64,000 nt of DNA from Elymus sibiricus. Its lineage: Eukaryota > Streptophyta > Magnoliopsida > Poales > Poaceae. Below the pieces are notes generated by a model that worked only from the letters and a program-made list of their open reading frames with translations, did no database searches and was not told the DNA's origin. The stretch is from positions 186,182,936 to 186,246,935 of the forward strand of contig CM077676.1 of NCBI GenBank assembly GCA_039707655.1, written 5' to 3'. Below, piece by piece: positions 47,214 to 56,081 of this stretch. The position numbers were made by a program, and so were the translations under genes. Each line of letters begins with the position of its first letter. The stretch's first letter is position 1.

Positions 47214-47489
47214 CTTCCCCACGTCGTCGAGGTCGTTGTGCTTGCCGCCGGCACGGATGCACTTCTGGGTGTTGCAGGCGCGGCGCAGGCGGCCAAGCTG
47301 CGAGTCCGGGGGGGCAAGGCCGAGGAATATCGGCTTGAACCCGTTCATCCCGGCGTTGGTGAACAAGAGCGTGCCGTCGTTGACGGGTACCACGGGGCTC
47401 GACGGCCATGGCGTGTGCGACTTGGACTTGAAGAAGTTGATGAAAACCTCCCGGACCAGGGCGGCCGTCCAATACGGCGGCACCTCCAT
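37215..47489 (-). CDS. ALATS: Alanyl-tRNA synthetase, cytosolic/mitochondrial type, 22 exons, intact
   Basis: It charges tRNA-Ala with alanine. Exons, 5' to 3': 47489-47112, 46524-46384, 46227-46081, 45931-45779, 45651-45516, 45088-44992, 43282-43162, 42445-42377, 41144-41094, 40963-40868, 40526-40428, 40195-40073, 39548-39399, 39305-39234, 39157-39082, 39004-38862, 38764-38656, 38583-38396, 38168-38079, 37988-37806, 37628-37455, 37322-37215. They join in phase to 968 codons including stop, close to the usual cytosolic length. Catalytic core: [18 protein letters not shown] and [14 protein letters not shown] in exon 1, [13 protein letters not shown] in exon 3, DTGMGLERL in exon 4. Editing site: HTCTH (exon 14) and CGGTH (exons 17-18). 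C-Ala domain: [15 protein letters not shown]. Introns are GT-AG except one GC-AG (42376). The first in-frame ATG is 47489; a longer non-ATG form is possible. Wording is closer to the dual-targeted cytosolic enzyme than to the plastid one. Confidence 0.95.
37345..37402. mobile_element. Stowaway MITE, truncated, in last AlaRS intron
   Basis: The stretch ends in ATCGGAGGGAGTA, a Stowaway terminus with TA, and contains TAGATGCATCCGTATCTAGAC and AAATCTAAGACAAG, shared with the element at 40565-40682. The left end is missing. Confidence 0.65.
40565..40682. mobile_element. Stowaway MITE in AlaRS intron 10
   Basis: Ends CTCCCTCCCTCCCAAAAAG and CTTTTTGGGACGGAGG are inverted repeats, with TA on each side (40563-40564, 40683-40684). 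The TA target and CTCCCTCCGTCCC-type end are characteristic of Stowaway (Tc1/Mariner-dependent) elements of grasses. It lies between exons 40963-40868 and 40526-40428 and leaves the splice sites untouched. Confidence 0.88.
41997..42260. repeat. Perfect 132-bp tandem duplication with C16 tracts in AlaRS intron 8
   Basis: A unit beginning AAGATCCGTGCAG and ending AAAGTCGCAT occurs twice, period 132, with no difference that I can see, including a run of 16 C in each copy. It sits in the intron between exons 42445-42377 and 41144-41094. Confidence 0.9.
43945..44206. repeat. Direct repeat of about 95 bp in AlaRS intron 6
   Basis: Copies at 43945-44039 and 44113-44206 start TTCTCCCAGTACCCAACCAC and end AAACATGTTCTAAT; they differ at only a few bases. 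Between them lie 73 bases. The right copy ends at the insertion point of the next MITE. Confidence 0.85.
44207..44382. mobile_element. hAT-like MITE with palindromic interior
   Basis: 176 bp with perfect 16-bp terminal inverted repeats CATGGTTTTCGAGTCG / CGACTCGAAAACCATG and an 8-bp duplication GTTCTAAT (44199-44206, 44383-44390). An 8-bp duplication points to hAT transposition. The interior consists largely of AGTCG/CGACT repeats that pair with one another, so one strand could fold into a complex hairpin. It is inside AlaRS intron 6 and has no coding capacity. Confidence 0.85.
44462..44627. mobile_element. Possible second MITE with AATGAGGCATG ends
   Basis: AATGAGGCATG at 44462-44472 is inverted as CATGCCTCATT at 44617-44627. 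The interior holds several AGGCGC / GCGCCTAG-like inverted motifs (TTAGGCGCTAGGC, CGCCTAGCAC). No clear target duplication is seen, so the class is open. Confidence 0.55.
46646..46725. mobile_element. Short Stowaway MITE in AlaRS intron 1
   Basis: 80 bp with inverted ends CTACCTCTGTACCGAAATAT and ATATTTTGACACAGAGGGAG (imperfect), bounded by TA at 46644-46645 and 46726-46727. It lies in the intron between AlaRS exon 1 and exon 2. Confidence 0.8.
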
Positions 47490-47644
47490 CGGAGGGCCGG
47501 CTGTATCGGTGGCGGCGACTGTAGATGCTCGGAAGGAGGAGATGTGGACGGCGGCGGGGGCAGGCAAAACCCTAGGGTTTGGCTTGGTGACGAAGAGCAG
47601 GCGGTACGCTCCAAGGCCCAGGGCAACATATAGAGAGGCTTAGT
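47490..47644 (-). promoter_or_regulatory. AlaRS 5' leader with in-frame ATG-less N-terminal extension and telo-box palindrome
   Basis: The AlaRS frame stays open upstream of the first ATG back to a TAA at about 47645, without another in-frame ATG. A CTG at 47621-47619 is preceded by GCC and followed by G, a strong initiation context. From it, 44 residues rich in Ala, Arg, Leu, Ser and Thr with one acidic residue would precede Met1, as in a mitochondrial presequence. AAACCCTAGGGTTT (47567-47580) is a palindrome of the telo-box type often found near translation-machinery genes. An ATG at 47627 lies in another frame. Confidence 0.55.
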
Positions 47645-47654
47645 CAGGATGAAA

Positions 47655-47707
47655 GAAGGAAGGAATTTTTTTTTTTTTTTTTTTTTGAGAAACTGAAGGA
47701 AGGAATT
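47655..47707 (-). mobile_element. Tiny A-tailed retroinsertion with 13-bp duplication
   Basis: GAAGGAAGGAATT occurs at 47655-47667 and 47695-47707. Between them are 19 T and GAGAAACT, which on the minus strand is eight bases followed by an A tail. This is what a severely 5'-truncated LINE or SINE insertion looks like. It sits just upstream of the AlaRS leader. Confidence 0.6.
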
Positions 47708-47713
47708 ATTAAT

Positions 47714-47950
47714 AACCCGTCTAGTAGCCTAGAGGCCCAACCAGATTAAGGACCCGTCTACTAGCCTAGAGGCCCAACCACAGATCCGTGCGATACAAAA
47801 AATTGGACGTTTAACGGCAAATCCTAAACGGCGCCCGTTGCGCCCGTTTCTTCTATTTCCACAAACGGGCGCACACCCCCCTAGTCTTTTGGGCTCGGCC
47901 CGTTTTTCTCCTCGTCGCGGTGACTTATTCCTCTTTTCTTCTGCGTCTTC
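47714..47950. promoter_or_regulatory. Shared upstream region of AlaRS (-) and the divergent gene (+), with duplicated GGCCCA motifs
   Basis: Two near-identical 29-bp units, 47714-47742 and 47752-47780, each contain CTAG(T/C)...CCTAG and GGCCCAACC. On the minus strand this gives TTGGGCC, a site II-like element (TGGGCY) typical of plant ribosomal and other translation genes. A further GGCCCA lies at 47615-47620, and GGGCTCGGCCCG near 47890. Plus-strand leader-like CT-rich sequence starts near 47925. Promoter activity in both directions is inferred from gene positions. Confidence 0.5.
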
Positions 47951-48075
47951 TCTTAGCCTCCTCCACATCCTCTTCGCGCAGCTGCCATTTCTAGGGTTCG
48001 TCTGGCAATCGATCCGTTCTGTCTCGTGTTTTTGTGGATCCGTTGTGCGCGCGCTGGTTCATGCGCGAGATCGTC

Positions 48076-51000
48076 ATGGCTTCCGCTGGTTTGTGCTTTT
48101 CTCCCTTCCTCCCTTCCTCCTTCTCGTGTCGTGGATCCACTCACTAGGGTTCGTCCTATCATGAAATCAGTACTCATCGATTCTGCGCGGGTTTTTGGGT
48201 CTGTTTCCTGCTTCGACGCCACGTTTTTTTGTGCTTTTTAGGGTTCGTCCTCCTTAGCGTCTTACGATTTTTTCTAGGGTTCGTCCTGCCTAGGGGGTTC
48301 GTCCTCCTCACCAGTTTTAAGATTTTTCTAGGGTTCCTCATGCTGCGCGGAACTGATCCCTTTAGATTTTTTTGTAGATTTTGTGCTTGAGTAATCTAAC
48401 CAACGGATCGTCACAGGCTAGGGTTCGTTTTTTAGGGGGGTTCGTACTGTTCTAATCAACGGATCTCGCTGATTCTGTGGTTCGGCCCTGGTGCGGATAT
48501 CTACAAGCCAAGTCCTAGTACTCCAGGGGAGTACTACTAATCTACATCTTTTTCGGTTCCATCTGCGCCATTGTGTGTGTTATGTCCCCTTCTGTGTGAG
48601 CTCCTTTCAACTGTATACTGAATGTCCCTGTTTGATGTTCACTGTCTTTATCTTGATCATTTTGGTCTGAATAGGATTTTTTGTGCCCTGCACATATGGC
48701 TCTTCCATAAAATTGGTGTGGTCTTGCAAGTGTTGTTGTTTTAGTAATTTGCAATGTATAAATTTGCAATGTGTGTGATCAGCTCTGGTTATGCAGAGTT
48801 ATGAATGTGCATAACAAGAACAGAAAACTAGATCAACAAGATACATGAACAACTACGCAATATTCGTTAATCTAAGATACTAGAGCCAGTATTCGTTGTT
48901 GAGTTTTTGCTATGTTGTTTTTAGTTGATACATGAACAATTATGCAGTTAATGCTCACTTTTTTTTATGTTCAACTTGCTTTGCAGAAGAAGAAGGGATT
49001 GGACATGGTGAGGTGGATGAACAACATGATACCAACCAGTCATACAAGGTTGTCAGGAACAGCATCAAGAAGTCCAAGTGCCAGTACAAGGCCTCCGAGA
49101 TGCTCAAGGAGGTCCGTTTATGCAGCTTCTTTTTCTATCAATCTCACACACCCCCTGAGAATGATATATATTTTCTATTTTGTGGTCACACCTTTTTCTA
49201 GTTGAATTTTGATTTTAAATTGAACCATAGGGACCAGATGAACTTTTTTTGTCTTCTCTAGTGTTTTTGTGATGTTACTGCATGTGAATCCATCTGGCCA
49301 TAGGGTCTTTGCAGCACTGCTTCTGAATGCTTTCACTAAATTTATGCCATCTGTTTTGCTAGTCCATTTTGTTAACTTTTTCTAAGGAAGTTACTCCCTA
49401 GGTTTTTATGGTGAATTTCCCTTTTAGCACTCTAGGGTTAGTTTGTCAATTTTACTCCTTTTAACCTTACTTATGCCATATCAATTTCTCCCTCATTTTT
49501 TTCAGTTTTCCATTTTTTTGATTTTGCAGCTGAAGAAGGTGTCGGAGTTGGCCAAGTCGAAGAATCAGAAGGCGAGGAACCATATCAAGCTCCACCACGA
49601 GGTCTTCGGAATGCTGAAGGCGGTATGTTCATCCTGGGTCACCCATAGTTTTTTCTTGTCTTCTTTTTCAGAACATGTGGATGTCACTAGGATCAGTTTT
49701 ACATTTTTTATGCGTTTCATAGTATATTCTGCTGTAATTCTTTTTCTTCACCGTCTGAATAGTTATACTTTTTAATTTATGCAACAAGAGTTTACCATAG
49801 GAAGTTATGCAATCCTACCTATATATCTAGATTGTCAACCATGCGTTTCAACAAGACAGTGAAGATGTTTAGTGAGATTCAATTAGGTCACATCAGCAAG
49901 TACAAAATGGACGCCCTGCTTCATATGCCCTATCACCTAAACATACCAATGAATCTACTCGAGTGGTTAGATCAGCATATATTTGGTGTTACGGAGCCTT
50001 ATTTCAAGCACAAGAACAAAGTCATCAAGATCACTAAAGACATGGTAGACAAATTTTTTGATTTCCCTAGTGGCACTGTCCCTTTTGTCTTTAGTAGTGA
50101 TGATCCTCAAGTCAAGGCAGAAGTTGCTCAGTTAAGAAGCAAGTACCTTGATTATCGGAACAAGATGCTAATTAACAAGATTGAGGAAGTGATGCTCAGT
50201 GATGAGAGCGAAGATGGTTTTATCAGGAGCTTCGCATTTTATTTCATATCATCTATATTGTGCCCGGCGTCATACTGCTTTGGTAACACCAAATTCCTCT
50301 TCTCACTAAGAGATGTGTCTATGATCCCTTCACTGGACTTTGGGCAATTGGCCCTGGATTTCATGGTAGAGAAATCAGAACGTCATTTTGAAATGATAAT
50401 GAACAGACCATCAGTTGAGGAAATGAACAAGCCTTCCCACATTGGCGGATGCCATCCTATTTGGGGGGGTAATTATTTTCCCTTATTTCGCTTATTTGTG
50501 CTTCTTTCATTTCTTTGTTCTGTAATTCTATTTTGTCATAGTTTTTGTTTTCAATTATAAACTGACTGTCTTCTTTTCATTTTGAATAACAGATCATTTG
50601 TCTGGATTTCGTTGATTTTGATGTCATCGAGAATCACCAGTCCACTGTAGATTATTCTCTACCTTGGATCCGTCACATTAAGAATGAAGATTTCCAATAC
50701 CTTGCTTTGGTTGATAGGAATTATGAGTCCAGGAAAGCTTTTGGAGTGCTACTAGTAACTCTCTTATTCTCTTTTCTATTTTCTTTTTCTTATCTTTTGT
50801 ACCAGATTCTTTTTTTGTTGTCTATTTATTCACCTTTTTCTCCTTCTCACTAACTTTAAATTGTTTGTACAACTTCTTTTGTAGATAAGACACATATCTC
50901 AAACACCGTATGGCAATACAGTTCCTATTGGCAACGTCCCTGATGCTCAACCAGAGGTATTTCTTTTCTCGTCCAATGATTTTTTGTTTATTCATTTCCT

Positions 51001-52460
51001 TCTTTTTTGTATTGTTCTTGTTATGATTTTTTGTTCTTATGTACTTAAACTTAACATCCTAGATTACATTCCAAAATAAGCTTATTTTTTCTTTCCTTTG
51101 TTCGTGGTCGTCTTCTCGATACAGGTCAATTTTGACAGCAATGCTCATGAAACACTTAATGGGAACACACCAATTAACTTGAGCAATCCAGACATCAACT
51201 CAGCAGGACCGAGTTACATTCCAAAACATGAGGTGGATGTTAAAGTGAAGCCAGAGCCCCATTTGAAATCAGAGGTATTATTATCTTTTTTCCCTATATT
51301 GTTTCCCGCGTATAAGTTTACATCATAGTGAACATACAATTTCCATTATTTTGATTTTTTTACTTGCATTAAGGAAACCTCATGTTAGTTACTGAAATGA
51401 TTTCAATTTTTCTATCTGCATGCTTTTTGATGCACTATACTAAGTTTTTTTTCTGTTCGAGGAGATTCTCTTTTTAAATATATTTTTGCCACCAGATCCC
51501 TGATGTAGTTGTCGTTAAGCAAGAATCTTTTGCACCCAAAGTTGAGAACAATGTGGAAGTTGAGGTATCCCCCAGATTTTCTCTCTGTTTTGCTTTATGT
51601 TTTTTAAATTATTGTTGTCATTTTATTTTATTTTGTTATTCATTCAGTAATATTAAATTACTATAATTTTTTTTGGTATTCATATACAACCAGAATAATA
51701 TTGTTGCCAATAGTGTGCATGAAACCCCAAGCATTCATATTCATAATACCAACTCTCTTCGCCAAGGATCTGGTTCACAGCTTAAGGCATGTCCTTTTTT
51801 TCCTTATGTATACTTTGTATGTTTTTTTTGTTTTGTTTGAATTTATGCTACTATTTTGTACTGACACACTTTTTACCTCATCAGCAAGAGCTGGACCCAT
51901 CAACTGAAATAAACAAGAAACTTTTTCAAATGGAGATAATGGAAAAAGGAGTTTTGTTTTGATCAGTTCTAGTTCATCAAATGATAGAGTGAAGCGTTTC
52001 AGAGGCACTCCAATCATGATTGATGATGATTCTCCTTTCACCCCTTCTGCTCCTACCAGCCAAGAGATACCATTTTGCGAGCCTAATGCTAATGTAGGAG
52101 TACAAATAGCCATGGACTTTGCTGTTCAACCAGGTTTAGCACATTCCTTCTTTCATATGTCTTGCTCCCAATTATCTCATTCCATCTTTCGTTTTTTATA
52201 TGTCTCTCAATTATTCTTCTTTTCAATTTTGTTTTTTATTTGTTTACACCTTTTTTCACATGTCATCCACAGGTTCTTCTAGGGTCAATGATACAGAAGC
52301 TGGATCAAGCACAAGTCCTAATACTATTGGAAAGAAGAACAGGAAAAAAAGAGCAGCCAAAGTGCAATCTCCTAATGAACCTAAGAAGCTGAAAATAGCG
52401 AGAGTAGTGGACTTGTTGTTTACCAAATATCTGAGGAAGCCAATCTTCGAAGAAGAGTAA
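48076..52460 (+). CDS. Uncharacterised multi-exon gene, divergent to AlaRS, probably degenerate
   Basis: Candidate exons: 48076-48088 (ATGGCTTCCGCTG, donor GT), 48987-49111, 49530-49622, about 49831-50468, 50593-50754, 50885-50956, 51125-51274, 51496-51564, 51694-51786, 51885-52133 and 52273-52460 (TAA). The first three join in phase to a Lys/Glu-rich start (KKSKCQYKASEMLKE, HIKLHHEVFGMLKA). The large exon holds a globular region (GHISKYKMDALLHMPYHL, ITKDMVDKFFDFPSG, FYFISSILCPASYCF). The C-terminal end is basic (KKNRKKRAAKVQS), like a nuclear signal. I recall similar regions in expanded grass proteins sometimes linked to Ulp1 peptidases; no peptidase is seen here. Problems: phase mismatch into the large exon, another at a G7 run near 50463-50469, and a one-base deletion near 51930. 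The intron at 51787 begins GC. Function unknown. Confidence 0.55.
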
Positions 52461-52675
52461 AATATCCTAATTACCTTGTTCCTTTACTCATTCTATTTTC
52501 CTGTTCTGAGAGCTTTTTTTGTCTCACACTTCTTACTATTTGATAAGCAATGTTGTTCCCATTAAATTGGTATTATACTTAGTACCTATACCTATTTTTT
52601 TCTATATGGACAAAACACTTCATAGTTGATTCTTTTTTTGCGACGCCCGCTGTGTTTGTTGAATAAATTTATCTA

Positions 52676-54189
52676 TGATGACCCATAAGTATAGGGGATC
52701 AATCGTAGTCCTTTCGATAAGTAAGAGTGTCGAACCCAACGAGGAGCAGAAGGAAATGATAAGCGGTTTTCAGCAAGGTATTCTCTGCAAGCACTGAAAT
52801 TGTCGGTAACAGATAGTTTGATAGCAAGGTAATTCGTAACAAGTAACAAGTAGCAATGGTAACAAAGGTGCAGCAAGGTGGCCCAATCCTTTTTATAGCA
52901 AAGGACAATCTGGAACAAACTCTTATAATAAACAAGGCGTTCTCGAGGACACATGGGAATTCTCATCTAGTCACTTTCATCATGTTTAGTTGATTCGCGT
53001 TCGCTACTTTGATAATTTGATATGTGGGTGGACCGGTGCTAGGGTGCTGTTCTTACTTGAACAAGCAACCCTCTTATGATTACCCCCTCTCGCAAGCATC
53101 TGCAACTACGAAAGAAGAATTAAGATAAATCTAACCATAGCATGAAACATATGGATCCAAATCAGCCCCTTACGGAATAACGCATAGACTAGGGTTTAAA
53201 CTTCTGTCACTCTAGCAACCCATCATCTACTTATTACTCCACAATGCCTTCCCTTAGGCCCAAGTATGGTGAAGTGTCATGTAGTCGACGTTCACATGAC
53301 ACCACTAAAGGAAGCAACAACATACATATCATCAAAATATCGAACGAATACCAAATTCACATGATTACTTACAACAAGACTTCTCCCATGTCCTCAAGAA
53401 CAAAAGTAACTACTCACAAATCATATTCATGTTCAAGATTAGAGGGGTATTGAATATCATTAAGGATCTGAACATATAATCTTCCACCAAATAAATCAAC
53501 TAGCATCAACTACAAGATGTAATCAACACTACTAGCAACCCACAAGTACCAATCTGAGGTTTTGGGACAAAGATTGAATACAAGAGATGAACTAGGGTTT
53601 GAGATGAGATGGTGCTGGTGAAGATGTTGATGAAGATTGGTCCTCCCATGATGAGAGGATCGTTGGTGATGTCGATGGCTTCGGTTTCCCCCTCCCGGAG
53701 GGAAGTATCCCCCGCGGAATCGCTCCGCCGGTGGGCAAATGTGCTACTGCCCAAGTTCCGCCTCGAGACGGCGGCGCTTCATCCTGAAAGTCTTCTCTAT
53801 TTTTTAGGGCAAAAGAGCTTATACAGCAGAAGGAGGGGGCCGGAGGCCAGCTGTGGGCCCCACAAGGCATCTTGGCGCGCCCCGGGGGGCCGCGCCCTGT
53901 TGCCTTGTGGGCAGCTGGTGGGTCCCCTTTGGTATTTCTTTTTTCCAGTATTTTTTATATATTCAATAAAAAATCTCCGTAAAATTTCAGGTCATTTGGA
54001 GCTCTGTAGAATAGGTATCTCTGCTGTAGCTATTTCAGATCCAGAATTCCAACTGCTAGTATTCTCCCTCTTCATATAAATCTTGCAAATTAAGAGAGAA
54101 AAGGCATAAGAATTGCATCATAAAGTGAAATAATGACCAAATACATTATAAATAACAGTAGGAAATCATGATGCAAATTGGACATATCA
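52676..54189 (-). repeat. 3' LTR of the Gypsy element
   Basis: 1514 bp; on the minus strand TGATATGTCC...GGGTCATCA, with 4-bp inverted ends (TGAT...ATCA). AAGCTTGGGGGAGT, directly next to it (54190-54203 on the minus strand), is a good polypurine tract. The GC-rich segment 53600-53930 gives long meaningless frames. Confidence 0.85.
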
Positions 54190-54203
54190 ACTCCCCCAAG
54201 CTT

Positions 54204-55580
54204 AGACCTTGCTTGTCCTCAAGCGAAAGCCGAAACCGATAATCATGACCACATGTTTAGAGAGAGAGGTGTCGATAAAATAAAATACGGACATGAGAGC
54301 ATCATGATTAATTTCATAACAACAATATATTATCATAAAGCTTCCCATGAACAAGTAATAATTCATCACAACATTGAAGTATAAAGCATAAACTTCCTTG
54401 AAAACTAACAAACTATGTTCTCGGTCAATGAAACAATTACAATTCATCATATTTTCAGGAAGAGTCTATGTAAGAGCTTTTTGTTTTAACAAGTCCACAT
54501 ACTCAACTATCATTTAGTCTTCTATGATTGCTGACACTCACGGCATATTTTTATGGAACAAAAGTTTCAATCAGACACATAGAAAGATGGGGGTTTATAG
54601 TTTCACCTCCCAGCAAATTTACCTCAAAGGTAATGTCAACAATAATAAGTCATGATCACTTACATCCAACTGGATATATATGCCTAGATCTTTCCCCACC
54701 ACATGGTGCTTGCAAAGATAAAAAATAAAAACGGAATAGAGAAGAATACTATTGACTCTTGCATAAAAGTATCGCTTTTATTTCTTCACCATCACAAAAT
54801 CGTACAAAGCTTATTTTCCCTTACAATAAAAGTTATACATATTTAGAGGCAATTTTTATTGCTTTATGCACCGATGACAACTTACTTGAAGGATCTTATT
54901 CAATCCATAGGTAGATAAAGTGGACTCTCATGACATGAAACTGGGTTCAAGGGTTTTGGATGCACAAGTAGTATCTCTACTTAGTGCGGATTTTTGGCTA
55001 GCAAAAGATAGTGAGCAAGCACCACATGTTAGAGGATCTATGACAATATAACTTCTATGTGGATATAAGTAAACATAACTCATTACGTTATCTTCCTTGT
55101 CCAACATCAACTATTTGGCATAGAATATTTAATGGGGGCTCACAATCACGAAAGATGCTCAATATAGTATATTTATATGTGAATCCTCTCTTCCTTTATT
55201 AACTTTTTCATGAATTGCATCAATGACCAATGCTATGTTTGTTAACTTCCAATAAATTTTATCAACTATACATTTCTTCATGTAAAGTCATTACTCCCCA
55301 AGGAATTAGCGTATGATCTTTTCATTCTTTTATTGAAAGTAAAGAGGTAAAACTCAAACAACTCTTTATTGTATAACTCTCACACACGATTACATAGATA
55401 GATAGATCATGAAACAAGCACTGGAAACTAGATCATACTAAAACTTTATTCTTGTAAATCACGAAATAACTAAGGATCGAACTAAGATAGATAATGATGA
55501 TAAAAAGGTGATGGTGATACAATACCGGGGCACCTCCCCCAAGCTTGGAACAAGCCAAGGGTGGTGCCCATACCCGTGTA
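54204..55580 (-). other. Non-coding 3' internal region of the Gypsy element
   Basis: About 1.4 kb of AT-rich sequence between the small coiled-coil ORF and the polypurine tract. No coding frame of note. Long non-coding stretches downstream of pol are usual in Athila-type elements. Confidence 0.55.
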
Positions 55581-55581
55581 C

Positions 55582-56040
55582 TCAATTGTCTTTCTTCGGT
55601 GATGGTGGTGATGAAGTGATTCTCTTAGCAATGATCCCCCTGAGGGTGTTAATTTCCTCCTTGAGCTCAATGATCTCCCTTTTAAGATCCGCATTCTCCT
55701 TGCGGAGCTTGCTTGTGACAATAGATATACCATCCTCCAGGGGATGGATTTTTGTGGAGGAAGAGGAAGCATCCATCTGCACACGGCGATAAGGGGTAAA
55801 TCGAGTATTGGAGGGTTTAACCTTATTCGGTAGGCTCGACTTTTTGAACTCCACATGCATATCTCCTGGCTGGGGCAGAGGGTCCTCTTCTTCTTCTTCA
55901 CTTGATGATTTCATCCCCTTTAAATCGGCATCCTCCTCCTCATCAGCCGTCCATCCATAGGGTTCGAGATCCCCATAGACTCTAGGGTTTGCAATAAGGT
56001 GTGAAACATAACTCTCCCCATCTGAATCCTGAGATGACAT
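55582..56040 (-). CDS. Small acidic/coiled-coil ORF downstream of integrase
   Basis: ATG at 56040 gives 152 residues; the frame extends upstream only to a GTG at 56067. The N-terminal half is acidic with a DEEEDADLKG and SSSEEEEEDPLP stretch. The C-terminal end (about residues 110-140) has heptad-like leucine/isoleucine spacing (ENADLKREIIELKEEINTL), suggesting a coiled coil, then a basic PPSPKKDN tail. It lies 41 bases downstream of the integrase stop in the same direction, the place of env-like ORFs in Athila elements, but there is no transmembrane segment. Role unknown. Confidence 0.6.
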   Translation of the reverse strand: MSSQDSDGESYVSHLIANPRVYGDLEPYGWTADEEEDADLKGMKSSSEEEEEDPLPQPGDMHVEFKKSSLPNKVKPSNTRFTPYRRVQMDASSSSTKIHPLEDGISIVTSKLRKENADLKREIIELKEEINTLRGIIAKRITSSPPSPKKDN

Positions 56041-56081
56041 AGTTCCTGGCCTCGAAAATCGTATCACATACCTACCCCTTT

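Noticed and set aside
37215..47489. Plastid-type AlaRS (the separate organellar paralogue)
   Set aside because: Residues such as VRYPD-independent core phrases, the exon pattern and the long C-Ala tail fit the cytosolic/mitochondrial enzyme better; no plastid-type transit peptide with ATG is present.
47345..47629. Minus-strand ATG frame starting at 47629 as the AlaRS start
   Set aside because: It is in a different frame from the synthetase motifs and gives a Ser/Pro-rich low-complexity sequence.
47199..47643. Long plus-strand open frames opposite AlaRS exon 1
   Set aside because: They are antisense shadows of a GC-rich exon whose minus-strand reading has clear class II synthetase motifs and correct splice sites.
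53609..54079. 156-residue plus-strand frame in the Gypsy LTR
   Set aside because: It lies wholly inside an LTR defined by ends, polypurine tract and orientation; the translation has no domain.
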